Source of the DNA: Paracoccaceae bacterium
GTDB taxonomy: Bacteria; Pseudomonadota; Alphaproteobacteria; Rhodobacterales; Rhodobacteraceae
Direction of reading: 5' to 3'
Assembly (NCBI GenBank): GCA_009920815.1
Contig: RFZH01000012.1
Span: forward strand, 1-24,289
Length of the DNA: 24,289 bases
The position numbers and the translations under genes were made by a program. Shown here piece by piece: positions 15,166 through 23,833 of this stretch; position 1 is the first letter of the stretch; each line of letters begins with the position of its first letter. The notes beneath the pieces were generated by a model. It was not told where the DNA came from and did no database searches. It worked only from the letters and a program-made list of their open reading frames with translations.

Positions 15166-16467
15166 ATGGACGCGGCTGGCATCATTTGGCGATTGCGCCA
15201 AGGCCACGAACCCAATGAACAGGAAATATCTTGGTTCGCACAGGGCATTGCCGATCACTCGATTAGTGATGCACAAGCGGGCGCATTTGCTATGGCGATT
15301 TGCCTAAAGGGATTGTCTGCGACTGCAAGATCACAATTAACGCTTGCGATGCGTGATAGCGGGACACAGCTGTCATGGCCGGTTAATGCCCCCATTCTTG
15401 ACAAGCATTCTACCGGCGGTGTTGGCGATTGTGTGTCGCTTATACTGGCGCCGATGTTGGCTGCGGTTGGGGTTTGCGTGCCGATGATATCTGGTCGCGG
15501 ACTTGGCCATACCGGCGGAACCCTCGATAAACTTGAGGCGATCCCGGGCGTGCGCGTAAACCTGGATCAGGCCGAGATGCGGGACATTGTTGCCCAATGT
15601 GGATGCGTCATAGCAAGCGCGAGCGCGGACCTCGCTCCTGCGGATCGCAGGCTATATGCAATCCGCGATGTAACGGGAACTGTTGACAGTATTGATTTGA
15701 TCACAGCGTCCATTTTGTCGAAAAAATTGGCGGCTGGCATTGGCGGTTTAGTGCTGGATGTAAAATGCGGCAGTGGTGCGTTCATGAAAACGCTGGACGA
15801 TGCTACGTACTTGGCGCAGTCCTTGGTGGATGTCGCGAATTTGGCCGGGTGCCCAACCACCGCGTTGATAACGGATATGAACGAACCGCTTGCACCTGCG
15901 CTGGGCAATGCTTTGGAAATTGATGCTGTGATGCAAGTTTTATGCAATGGTGAACGGGGGCGGCTGTTTGATGTGGCCTGCGCGCTTGGCGTCGAGGTCT
16001 TGATGGCCCAAGCTGGGTGGGACAAACACGAGGCCCAGACAAAACTTGCTGATGCGATCGATACCGGCGCGGCTGCATCCAAGTTTGCTGACATGATACG
16101 TCTTATGGGGGGGCCAGTGTCCTTTGCTGAGAATTGGCAACGTTTTTTACCAGAAGCGCCGGTGATCACCGAAGTAACCGCACCTGAGGATGGATTTATT
16201 TTGGGGTGGGACAGCCGCGTCTTGGGGGAAATGGTTGTCGATCTTGGCGGTGGGCGACGCGTCGAAACAGATTTGATAAACCCCTCGGTCGGACTGGATC
16301 AGGTTTTGCCAATTGGGTCACAGGTTGCCAAAGGTCAAGCGGTTGCGCGTATTCACGCGGCCCGGATTGAAACTGCGCAATCTGCCAAAACGGCGGTCAT
16401 TGCAGCCATGACGCTTGGCAAGACAAAACCAAAGGCGCGGCCAATAGTTCTGAAAAGGGTGCACTGA
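15166..16467 (+). CDS. deoA: Thymidine phosphorylase
   Basis: Phosphorolyses thymidine or deoxyuridine to the base and 2-deoxyribose 1-phosphate. 433 residues from the ATG at 15166 (AAAGG eight bases upstream). A GTG at 15157 would add three residues and overlap cdd. Hallmarks: DKHSTGGVGD (79-88), which binds phosphate, and the family signature SGRGLGHTGGTLDKLEAIPG (109-128). The C-terminal domain contains GGGRR and ends with a barrel-sandwich-like stretch GSQVAKGQAVARIHA. Length and motifs fit the AT-dependent phosphorylase family of Gram-negatives. Its TGA overlaps the deoB ATG by one base (TGATG). Confidence 0.95.
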   Translation: MDAAGIIWRLRQGHEPNEQEISWFAQGIADHSISDAQAGAFAMAICLKGLSATARSQLTLAMRDSGTQLSWPVNAPILDKHSTGGVGDCVSLILAPMLAAVGVCVPMISGRGLGHTGGTLDKLEAIPGVRVNLDQAEMRDIVAQCGCVIASASADLAPADRRLYAIRDVTGTVDSIDLITASILSKKLAAGIGGLVLDVKCGSGAFMKTLDDATYLAQSLVDVANLAGCPTTALITDMNEPLAPALGNALEIDAVMQVLCNGERGRLFDVACALGVEVLMAQAGWDKHEAQTKLADAIDTGAAASKFADMIRLMGGPVSFAENWQRFLPEAPVITEVTAPEDGFILGWDSRVLGEMVVDLGGGRRVETDLINPSVGLDQVLPIGSQVAKGQAVARIHAARIETAQSAKTAVIAAMTLGKTKPKARPIVLKRVH

Positions 16468-17681
16468 TGACACGTGTTTTTTTGGTTGTCATGGACAGCG
16501 TTGGGATTGGTGGTGCACCTGATGCAGATCAATATTTCAATAGTGGTCTGCCTGATACGGGCGCGAATACAGTTGCACATATTGCTGATACGTGTCGTCA
16601 AGGGGGGGCTGAACAGGGGCGACATGGCCCGTTGAATATCCCGAACTTGACCAATCTTGGATTGGGCAACGCCATCGAAATGGCAAACCCGGGTCTATTG
16701 GGGGCGGTTGCGCGCTCGGAACATCGGCATTGGGCAAGCGCCATTGAAACATCCAAGGGCAAGGATACGCCATCGGGACATTGGGAATTGGCGGGTGTGC
16801 CTGTGACTTGGGAGTGGCATTATTTCCCGAAATCGGATCCGGTGTTCCCGCAAAGCATCCTAAGTCGCGCCTGTGAGATCGCACAGGTGGACGACGTCCT
16901 GGGCAAATGCCATGCGTCTGGGACGACCATTTTGGACGACTTGGCCGTGAGACATATCGAAACGGGATGGCCGATTTGTTATACATCGGTGGACAGTGTG
17001 TTCCAAGTCGCGGCGCATGAAGAACACTTTGGCCTTGATCGTCTGTATGACTTGTGTGGAGGGCTTGCGCCAATATTACATGATATGAGGGTTGGACGTG
17101 TTATTGCCCGTCCCTTTGTCGGCGACGCCGAAACAGGTTGGATCCGCACAGCCAATCGAAAAGATTATGCCTTATTGCCACCAAAACCGGTCCTGACCAA
17201 TTGGCTTCAATCGGCTGGAATAAAGGTCACTGCGATCGGCAAAATTGGTGACATTTTTTCAATGCAGGGCATAGATCAGGTGATAAAAGGAAACGATGCA
17301 CAGTTGATGTCCGCCCTGCAGGAAGAGGTCGCGTCTGCGTCTGAAAACAGTTTCATTTTTGCAAATTTTGTTGAATTCGATAGCCTTTATGGTCATCGCC
17401 GCGATGTTGCGGGATATGCGCGTGCATTGGAATGGTTTGATGCCGAAATTGGTAAGGTGCGATCAAATTTGCGGCCTGATGATATTTTAATAATTACTGC
17501 AGATCATGGAAATGATCCAACATGGATCGGAACTGACCATACCCGTGAACAAGTTCCGGTTTTGATCCAAGGCGGTCCAGTCATGGCCCGCCACTCTATT
17601 TCGTTTGCGGATGTTGCTGCGTCTATTGCACAGGTCTTTGGCGTTAAAAATAATGGTGCAGGGCGGAGCTTTTGGGCATGA
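16467..17681 (+). CDS. deoB: Phosphopentomutase
   Basis: Interconverts (deoxy)ribose 1-phosphate and 5-phosphate, feeding sugar from nucleoside phosphorolysis into central metabolism. 404 residues, alkaline-phosphatase superfamily. Two-Mn site: Asp10 in VVMDSVGIGGAPDA, and downstream DSLYGHRRD, ITADHGNDPTW and TDHTREQVPVL supply the remaining Asp/His ligands. The phosphorylated Thr is expected in GKDTPSGHWEL (Thr101). It overlaps deoA by one base, and its TGA overlaps the next ATG (ATGA), so it is translationally coupled on both sides. All catalytic elements appear intact. Confidence 0.95.
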   Translation: MTRVFLVVMDSVGIGGAPDADQYFNSGLPDTGANTVAHIADTCRQGGAEQGRHGPLNIPNLTNLGLGNAIEMANPGLLGAVARSEHRHWASAIETSKGKDTPSGHWELAGVPVTWEWHYFPKSDPVFPQSILSRACEIAQVDDVLGKCHASGTTILDDLAVRHIETGWPICYTSVDSVFQVAAHEEHFGLDRLYDLCGGLAPILHDMRVGRVIARPFVGDAETGWIRTANRKDYALLPPKPVLTNWLQSAGIKVTAIGKIGDIFSMQGIDQVIKGNDAQLMSALQEEVASASENSFIFANFVEFDSLYGHRRDVAGYARALEWFDAEIGKVRSNLRPDDILIITADHGNDPTWIGTDHTREQVPVLIQGGPVMARHSISFADVAASIAQVFGVKNNGAGRSFWA

Positions 17682-18628
17682 CAGGCGCATTAATTGATCT
17701 ACGTTTTCATCTGTTAGGCGGCATGCGTGCTGAATTCATCCGTCAAATTGCATTTGAAAAAAAAATCGACCTACGCCGCGCGTTTGATGACAATGGCGGG
17801 TTTTCAGCGGCGGTATTGCAGGATTTTTGGCGTTTCTTGCCCGTGCTTGGTGATTTGATTAAGACACCCGCCGATTTACATCGTGCGATGTGCCACGTTG
17901 GTGCGATCCAGGCTGAACAAAATATCATTTACTCCGAAGTTTTTTTATCGCCTGCGTTTCTGGCTCTACAAGATCCTCGAAAATGGCAGGATTTTGCCTC
18001 GGCGGTGCACGATGCATGCAATACTGTGCGCCATAACCATGATATTTATTTGGTCCCTGTCGTCGAAATAGAGCGTCATTTGGGAACAGATGAGGCCAAA
18101 TTATCGGCAAAATGTGCTGTGGAAACGGCGGAACTGGGTGTTCGAGGGCTTGCGTTAATGGGGGATGCGACTACCGCGCGGTTTGATGAATTTACCTATT
18201 GCTTTGATATGGCACGCGAGGTTGATCTTGGGTTGATATTAGGCTTAGACGATCAATCCCGAGATTTAATGCGTGCGATCGCAACACAACGCTTTGCGCG
18301 CTTTGCTAATCTTTCGCATGCGCCAAAAGACGTGAAAGATTTCAAAACCTTGGTCGCTGGTGCTTATAACTTGGAAACGTCGATACAAAGCGCCAAATCA
18401 GTGGTGCAAATGATTGATCAGGCGGCGAACCTGTGTTTTGGCTCTGCACGCGCGGGGTTTGATTCCCTACCTTTTGATCAGTCATTAAAGTTGTTGCGGG
18501 ACGCGTCACTATGGGATGACGCCATCACGATCCGGATCATGCGAGACGCAGTTGCACAGGCATTTTGCCCAAATGAACATAAAGAAAAGCTCATAGAAAG
18601 GGTTAACACGACATGGACCAACACCTAA
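17678..18628 (+). CDS. Adenosine deaminase-like protein lacking the catalytic residues (probable pseudoenzyme)
   Basis: 316 residues with clear overall similarity to bacterial adenosine deaminase: AEFIRQIAFEK, a helical region with KTPADLHR, IIYSEVFLSPAF (83-94) and C-terminal AQAFCPNEHKEKL. The active site is gone. LHLHLEG has become LRFHLLGG (8-15), losing the first zinc His and changing Glu. The HAGE segment reads LGLD (about 188-191), RIGHG reads RFANL (208-212), CPGSN reads TSIQS, and the STDDP zinc Asp region reads GSARA (255-259). No frameshift or stop is present. ATG at 17678 overlaps the deoB stop (ATGA) with GGAG nine bases upstream; the TTG at 17672 is less likely. It overlaps upp by 16 bases. 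True deamination is unlikely; a regulatory, nucleoside-binding or purely relict role is open. Confidence 0.82.
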   Translation: MTGALIDLRFHLLGGMRAEFIRQIAFEKKIDLRRAFDDNGGFSAAVLQDFWRFLPVLGDLIKTPADLHRAMCHVGAIQAEQNIIYSEVFLSPAFLALQDPRKWQDFASAVHDACNTVRHNHDIYLVPVVEIERHLGTDEAKLSAKCAVETAELGVRGLALMGDATTARFDEFTYCFDMAREVDLGLILGLDDQSRDLMRAIATQRFARFANLSHAPKDVKDFKTLVAGAYNLETSIQSAKSVVQMIDQAANLCFGSARAGFDSLPFDQSLKLLRDASLWDDAITIRIMRDAVAQAFCPNEHKEKLIERVNTTWTNT

Positions 18629-19245
18629 CAATCGTGGACCATCCTTTGGTTCAACATAAACTTACGTTGATGCGAGATAAATCAACGTCAACCGCAAGCT
18701 TTCGCCAACTGCTGCGCGAAATCAGCCAATTCTTAGCCTATGAAGCGACGCGCAATCTGGCTCTTACGCGGGCGGAGATTGAAACGCCGCTGACCAAAAT
18801 GCAAGCGCCCATGATTGATGGTAAAAAGCTGGCCTTGATTTCAATATTGCGTGCCGGAAATGGTTTATTAGATGGCGTTTTGGAATTGGTACCATCGGCA
18901 CGGGTGGGCTTTGTGGGTCTTTACCGCGACGAGGAAACGCTGCAACCCGTAAAATACTATTTCAAAGTGCCTCAAGGCTTGGAAAACCGGTTAACGATTG
19001 TCGTAGATCCAATGTTGGCGACGGGTAATTCGTCTGCGGCCGCGATTGACATGATTAAGGATGCAGGGGCAAAAAATATCGTGTTCATGTGCCTGTTGGC
19101 CGCTCCAGAAGGTATCGAACGGATGAGGTCAGCACATTCGGACGTGCCAATCGTAACGGCGGCTGTCGATGAGTGTTTGAACGAAAAAGGATACATTGTG
19201 CCTGGTCTGGGCGATGCCGGTGATCGCATGTTTGGCACAAAGTAG
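18613..19245 (+). CDS. upp: Uracil phosphoribosyltransferase
   Basis: Makes UMP from uracil and PRPP in the cytoplasm. 210 residues, standard length. Motifs: ILRAGNGLLDG (78-88), where most homologues have a Leu at the Asn83 position; the PRPP loop VDPMLATGNSS (131-141); the C-terminal uracil-binding GYIVPGLGDAGDRMFGTK. It starts within the last 16 bases of the adenosine deaminase-like gene, so it is the last, translationally coupled gene of the operon. It recovers uracil released by upstream phosphorylase action. No clear terminator follows. Confidence 0.95.
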   Translation: MDQHLTIVDHPLVQHKLTLMRDKSTSTASFRQLLREISQFLAYEATRNLALTRAEIETPLTKMQAPMIDGKKLALISILRAGNGLLDGVLELVPSARVGFVGLYRDEETLQPVKYYFKVPQGLENRLTIVVDPMLATGNSSAAAIDMIKDAGAKNIVFMCLLAAPEGIERMRSAHSDVPIVTAAVDECLNEKGYIVPGLGDAGDRMFGTK

Positions 19246-19274
19246 CCAAAACACAAAATAAGCCCTAGTTTGCT

Positions 19275-19303
19275 TTGACTAAACCATAGATTTAGTGCAT
19301 TCT
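19275..19303 (+). promoter_or_regulatory. Candidate promoter of the exported hypothetical gene
   Basis: TTGACT (19275-19280), a 17-base spacer and CATTCT (19298-19303), 23 bases upstream of the chosen start. The -10 is poor. Prediction by eye. Confidence 0.3.
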
Positions 19304-19325
19304 TAGACAAAAAAAGGCAGTGTTT

Positions 19326-20081
19326 GTGCGATTTAGGAAAGCTTTAGCCATCTCAATAGTTTCCCTGGCGTGGACAATGCCCGTATTGGGCCAAACATTG
19401 GATACGGTGACAGGGCCTGCGGAGCTTCCTCCGCTTGGTTTTAAGGGCACTCAATTTGTTGATAGCACTGGCTGTGTTTTTATTCGCGCGGGATTTGACG
19501 GTCGCGAACGATGGGTCCCACGCGTGCTGCGATCAAAAAAGGTGGTCTGCGGGTTTAAGCCAAGCTTTGAGCTGTCGCAGACGCGTCCAAATACACGGGC
19601 GTCTGGTACGGTGGCCGCGTCAGGCCCCGTTTTAATAACTTTGGATGGTCCTGCGCCGGCACAAGTAGCCCCAGTGCTGAAACCACAAGCGACCAGCCAA
19701 ATTGCCGTTACCCCGATTACGTCTGTTCAAAGACCAAAGCAAAATAGCGCCGTCCCAACTGGACCTGAAATTGTTCGCGCGGCTGTCGGTGTGGTAACAG
19801 TCCCAAAGGGGTACGAACCTGCATGGCAAGACGGCCGTTTGAACCCAAAGCGCGGGATTCCGACTGTGGCGGGTATCGCGGCATCTGATCTTAAATGGAC
19901 GCGCACAGTGCCCCGCAAGTTGATTCAAAGTTCAACAGGTCGTGATGTGACATCACAGTTTTCCAAGCTGATATATCCGTTTACAAACCTCGCTCAACAG
20001 GAACGATTTTTGGCGGCTCAGGACAGTTATGTTCTTTTGGTCAAGCCCGACGGATCAATCTTGATGACGCCGAAAAGTTAG
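19326..20081 (+). CDS. Exported hypothetical protein of Rhodobacterales type
   Basis: About 251 residues; no named function recognised. A Sec signal is present (residues 1-23, ending PVLGQ). A conserved-looking N-terminal block has GFKGTQFVDSTGCVFIRAGF then WVPRV and VCGFKPS, with two Cys that could form a disulfide. A Pro/Ala/Gln-rich low-complexity middle follows. Late blocks are PKGYEPAWQDGRLNPKRGIP and DSYVLLVKPDGSILM. Similar Rhodobacterales proteins, as I recall them, carry a C-terminal SPOR domain; I do not see one here. GTG at 19326 is preferred over GTG at 19320 because AAGG (19314-19317) is then eight bases away. It is convergent to the next gene. Envelope role is a guess. Confidence 0.78.
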   Translation: MRFRKALAISIVSLAWTMPVLGQTLDTVTGPAELPPLGFKGTQFVDSTGCVFIRAGFDGRERWVPRVLRSKKVVCGFKPSFELSQTRPNTRASGTVAASGPVLITLDGPAPAQVAPVLKPQATSQIAVTPITSVQRPKQNSAVPTGPEIVRAAVGVVTVPKGYEPAWQDGRLNPKRGIPTVAGIAASDLKWTRTVPRKLIQSSTGRDVTSQFSKLIYPFTNLAQQERFLAAQDSYVLLVKPDGSILMTPKS

Positions 20082-20115
20082 TCGCACAGTCGGTTTACAA
20101 GGTGCTTTCGCATGA

Positions 20116-21135
20116 CTATCCGCCGCACACGCCTTGCAGGCTTACCCAAGCGGTGTCACCAAGGCTAGATTGCGGTGCGTTGTCGCGAATGGCTTCCGCT
20201 TCGAGCAACGGCAGTGTTGTTTCCCCCGTAATATCAACAGCCGCAGCATAAGGGGCGAGTGACAGGTTTTGGGCCTCGAATGCTGCGATCAAGGCATCAA
20301 GCTCTGGCCCCTTTGGTTGCTCTGACAGCCGAGCACGCGCATAACCGCCCAGGGCGTCGTCCGCGATTTTGCCGGTGGTCAATAACTGAAACGTTGCAAG
20401 CACCCCAGCGGACCGCAAGACATCTTGCAAAATATCAGTATCGGATACTCTGATTTTTTCTGCGATCAAAAACCCAGCGAGGACATCAGGATCTTCGTAA
20501 TCCTCAACAAGGCGACGATCAACCAAGAACAGCTGCCCTGGTAAGGCGACAACGCGATCAACCCCTTGTGGAACAATTTTTAGTGTCGCAGATGTCCCCA
20601 AAACACGACTGGAAAGTGTTTTTTGTGCTGTGTTTGAGAGCGGCGAAAAACACTCGGGTCCGGTATAAGGGGTCATAAGGCGTGCGATTTGCTGGCCAAT
20701 TTCAATGCGCGTTACATTGGGCAAAACACGCAACGTGTAATCACGCACTGCAACGGGCATCCAAACCAACATCAGCAAAAGCATAACGGAAAAAATGCCG
20801 ACGAAACTGGCGGTTCGCACGCGACCGGGTTTGGGGCGGCGCCGTTCAATCGCGCGACATAAAGTTTCGATAGCATCGATCATCACATGTTCGGTTGCGC
20901 CCAGTTCAATGGTCTCTTCGCTATCGCCATCAGGTGAAAAGAGTGCTGGCAATTGTCCTGGATTTAATCGTTCGACAGCAGAAAGTGACCAATGCGCAAG
21001 AGGACGTTCTTTCAAATCAGTCACGATCAATGTCGCGTCGCCTAGCGAAACGATCACATCTCTTTTCTGGTCTGCAGATGTTTCGCGCCAAAGCCCCGAG
21101 GCTTCGATCCGGTCATATTGTGTTAATGCGGTCAT
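20116..21135 (-). CDS. Membrane protein with M48 peptidase-like but HExxH-less periplasmic domain
   Basis: 339 residues; Rhodobacterales conserved hypothetical as far as I recall. Cytoplasmic N-terminal ~105 residues, one transmembrane helix (about 109-130) and a periplasmic remainder. Within it VDRVVALPGQLFLVDRRLVE (192-211) and DPDVLAGFLIAEKIR (215-229) resemble the M48 core, NAFALPGG...L followed by the zinc motif HELGH. Only the Glu is kept: the His positions read Ala225 and Arg229, so zinc protease activity is not expected. The start codon lies only about 11 bases after a strong terminator of the upstream acyl-CoA synthetase, and no good Shine-Dalgarno is visible. Function unknown; the peptidase relationship is by eye and moderate. 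Confidence 0.78.
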   Translation of the reverse strand: MTALTQYDRIEASGLWRETSADQKRDVIVSLGDATLIVTDLKERPLAHWSLSAVERLNPGQLPALFSPDGDSEETIELGATEHVMIDAIETLCRAIERRRPKPGRVRTASFVGIFSVMLLLMLVWMPVAVRDYTLRVLPNVTRIEIGQQIARLMTPYTGPECFSPLSNTAQKTLSSRVLGTSATLKIVPQGVDRVVALPGQLFLVDRRLVEDYEDPDVLAGFLIAEKIRVSDTDILQDVLRSAGVLATFQLLTTGKIADDALGGYARARLSEQPKGPELDALIAAFEAQNLSLAPYAAAVDITGETTLPLLEAEAIRDNAPQSSLGDTAWVSLQGVCGG

Positions 21136-21146
21136 ACCAATCGCCG

Positions 21147-21191
21147 TAAAAATTGTGGTTGATCTTAGAATCCGACGTGATCAACCACAAT
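21147..21191 (-). terminator. Rho-independent terminator of the acyl-CoA synthetase gene
   Basis: A perfect 13-bp inverted repeat, ATTGTGGTTGATC (21152-21164) and GATCAACCACAAT (21179-21191), with a 14-base loop. On the minus strand it is followed by a T run (TTTTT counting the last stem base). It starts 9 bases after the synthetase stop codon. Confidence 0.8.
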
Positions 21192-21200
21192 CTATGTACC

Positions 21201-22823
21201 TTATTTGAGCGACTTACGCAGTTCAAATTTTTGTATTTTTCCGGTTGATGTTTTTGGGAGCTCTTGAAAAATAATTGCCTTGGGTGTTTTAAAGCCCGCC
21301 AATTTCGTCCTTGTAAAGGCGATCAACTCCTCTTCGGTAACCGTTTGTCCCTCGATCAGCTCTACAAAGGCACATGGAACCTCGCCCCATTTTTCATCAG
21401 GCTTGGCGACCACTGCACAAAGTGAAACCGCGGGATGCGCCATAAGGGTCCCTTCGACCTCGACAGAAGAAATATTCTCACCACCCGAGATGATGATATC
21501 TTTTGCTCGATCTTGAATTTGGATATAGGTGTCGGGGTGCTGAACCGCGATATCACCGGAATGGAAATATCCGCCTGCAAACGCTTCGGCTGTCGCGTCG
21601 GGATTTTTTAGATAGCCCTTCATCACGCTATTGCCACGTATCATGATTTCGCCTTGGGTCATACCGTCCATGGGGACCTGTTGCATCGATGCATCCATAA
21701 CCGTGATATGATCCATCATGGGCATTGCCACACCTTGGCGCGCTTTGATCGCGGCGCGATCGTCACCCGTCAAATCGCCCCATTGATCATCGTCCCACAG
21801 ACATTCGGTCACGTGGCCATATGTCTCGGTCAGGCCGTAAACTTGGGTCACATTGAAACCAAGATTTTCGATTTTCGCCAACGTCGCAGGGGCAGGGGGC
21901 GCGCCTGCGGTAAACACTTCGACGGTGTGATTGAATGTCCGGCGGTCTTCATCACGGGCGTTTACAATCATATTCAAAACGATAGGAGCACCACCAAAGT
22001 TGGTCACGCCTTCGTCGGCGATTGCGTCATAAATGGCCTTGGCGGTGATGTCGCGACATCCAACCCATGTTCCGCCCATCATGGGCATCAACCAGGTGTG
22101 GTTCCAGTTGTTACAATGGAACAGCGGAACAATCGCAATATAGACCGGAAATAGCGTCATACGCCAGCTGGTCACCGTGCCCATAGTCATCAAATAAGCA
22201 CCACGATGGTGATAAACGACACCTTTAGGACGCCCTGTTGTTCCAGATGTATAGTTCAGAGCAAGGCTTTCCCATTCGTCTTTCGGCATATCCCATGTGA
22301 AATTTGCATCACCTGTGGCGATGAAATCTTCGTATTCGACGTGGCGGCCAGACGGCGTGAAACCCGCGTGCCTGTCACAAATTTCAATGACCAATGGCTT
22401 TACGCCTGAAAGTTGGTTGATTGCCGCTTCTGCCAATTCAAGGAACTGGGTATCAACCATCACTGCTTTTGCGACGCCATGTTCAAAGATATAGGACACG
22501 GTATCCACATCGAGCCGTGTGTTTATTGTATTCAGAACGGCACCGCAGGCAGGAACGCCAAAATGTGCTTCGGCTTGGGCAGGGATGTTGGGGATCAATG
22601 TTGCCACAACGTCGCCTGATGCTATGCCAGCGTTTTTCAAGGCCGAAGCCAATTGCGAACACCGCGCATAATATTCACGATAGGTTTTGCGATGTGGTCC
22701 ATATACAACTGCCATACGATCAGGGAACACATCGCGTGCGCGGATCAAATGCGACAATGGTGTCAAGGGAGCAAAGTTCGCCGCATTTTTGTCCAACCCT
22801 GTTTCGTCTTGCATCCAGCCCAT
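21201..22823 (-). CDS. AMP-forming acyl-CoA synthetase
   Basis: Activates a carboxylic acid through an acyl-adenylate to acyl-CoA (ATP to AMP and PPi). 540 residues of the ANL superfamily. Motifs: P-loop YTSGTTGRPKGV (191-202), the aromatic/acyl-pocket region VPLFHCNNWNHTW, YGLTETYGHVTECLW, GYFHSGDIAV, DRAKDIIISGGENISSVEVE, and the C-terminal catalytic Lys in PKTSTGKIQKFELRK. AGGAGG five bases before the ATG gives a firm start. Similar Roseobacter enzymes act on short or medium chain acids including methylmercaptopropionate, but this sequence does not resemble the DmdB I remember closely enough to name it. Monocistronic, with its own strong terminator, divergent from a DMT permease. Confidence 0.93.
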   Translation of the reverse strand: MGWMQDETGLDKNAANFAPLTPLSHLIRARDVFPDRMAVVYGPHRKTYREYYARCSQLASALKNAGIASGDVVATLIPNIPAQAEAHFGVPACGAVLNTINTRLDVDTVSYIFEHGVAKAVMVDTQFLELAEAAINQLSGVKPLVIEICDRHAGFTPSGRHVEYEDFIATGDANFTWDMPKDEWESLALNYTSGTTGRPKGVVYHHRGAYLMTMGTVTSWRMTLFPVYIAIVPLFHCNNWNHTWLMPMMGGTWVGCRDITAKAIYDAIADEGVTNFGGAPIVLNMIVNARDEDRRTFNHTVEVFTAGAPPAPATLAKIENLGFNVTQVYGLTETYGHVTECLWDDDQWGDLTGDDRAAIKARQGVAMPMMDHITVMDASMQQVPMDGMTQGEIMIRGNSVMKGYLKNPDATAEAFAGGYFHSGDIAVQHPDTYIQIQDRAKDIIISGGENISSVEVEGTLMAHPAVSLCAVVAKPDEKWGEVPCAFVELIEGQTVTEEELIAFTRTKLAGFKTPKAIIFQELPKTSTGKIQKFELRKSLK

Positions 22824-22898
22824 CGTATCCTCCTGAAATTAATTTTGCATGTCGTTTTGGGAACAGATTAACCCTGTAAATTCAGCAAAGAAAACCCC

Positions 22899-23807
22899 AT
22901 GACACAGACAAATTCTTCAAATCCTAAAGCCGCCGTAATGTCAATCATCGCATCAATGGCCGTTTTAGGTGTAATCGACAATTCAATTCCGCTTTTGGCG
23001 CAAGAAATTGGTATTTGGCAATTCAAGATTTTGCGCGCTTCTATCGCGGTTCCAATCCTTGTTATTGTTGCATTTTTTGGCTTTGGGCAAATTTTTCCAA
23101 AGCGCTGGAAATGGGTTTTTCTGAGAAATTTGGCGATGATCGCGGGCGTTATGTGTTATTTTTCTGCGCTTGCATTTTTGCCAATTTCGCACGGTCTTGC
23201 CGGCCTATTAACCGCGCCGTTATGGGTTGTTGTTTTTACCGCATTGTTTCGCGGTATTGCGATCGGTCCGATCCGGTATTTTGCCGTGGGCATCGGGTTT
23301 ATCGGAACCTTGTTGGTTTTGAATATTTCATGGTCATCGATCAGCATTCTGTCGTTTGTTCCGATCATGTCGGGGGTGCTTTATGCGATCGCGCAAATCA
23401 TCACACGTGACTATTGCGCAGAGGAAAGTCCAGTGTCCATGTTGGCCATGATGATGGTTTTACAGTTTATCGCTGGATCGACGATGCTTGTTGTCTTATC
23501 CATGATTGATCCGATTGTTCCCGCAGGCAGTGACGGTTTTGTCCTGCGTGGCTGGGTATGGCCGATTGAAACGGCTTGGCCTTGGATCGCATTGCAAGCA
23601 GTTGGATCCTTGATTGGCGTGGGCTTTGCTATTCGTGCCTATCAACTTGGCGAAGCGTCCTATGTGGCCATCTTTGAATATACGATTTTTGTCTTTGGTT
23701 TAGCGACCGCATTTTTTGCATTTGGTCAGGTGCCAGATTTGATCCAATTTGTGGGGATTGGCCTAATCATTGTTGCAGGTTCTATGATCGCCCTGCGCTT
23801 GTCATAG
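22899..23807 (+). CDS. DMT-superfamily permease (EamA domains)
   Basis: 302-residue inner-membrane protein with about ten transmembrane segments in two EamA-like halves. The first half has QFKILRASIAVPILVIVAFF and MCYFSALAFLPISHGLAGLL. The second has the late block AIRAYQLGEASYVAIFEYTI, typical of the carboxylate/amino acid exporter branch. It is only distantly similar to the other DMT protein in the window and so is not a local duplicate. No strong ribosome binding site precedes the ATG. It is divergent from the acyl-CoA synthetase across 75 bases. The sulfotransferase gene begins 26 bases after it, so they may be co-transcribed. Substrate unknown. Confidence 0.85.
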   Translation: MTQTNSSNPKAAVMSIIASMAVLGVIDNSIPLLAQEIGIWQFKILRASIAVPILVIVAFFGFGQIFPKRWKWVFLRNLAMIAGVMCYFSALAFLPISHGLAGLLTAPLWVVVFTALFRGIAIGPIRYFAVGIGFIGTLLVLNISWSSISILSFVPIMSGVLYAIAQIITRDYCAEESPVSMLAMMMVLQFIAGSTMLVVLSMIDPIVPAGSDGFVLRGWVWPIETAWPWIALQAVGSLIGVGFAIRAYQLGEASYVAIFEYTIFVFGLATAFFAFGQVPDLIQFVGIGLIIVAGSMIALRLS

Positions 23808-23833
23808 ATAGTGAAAGCTGCCAGTGTCAGCAC

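Noticed and set aside
17678..18628. Frameshift or sequencing error as the cause of the missing adenosine deaminase motifs
   Set aside because: Similarity to the family can be followed before, between and after the altered motifs in one frame, so substitution rather than a shift explains the loss.
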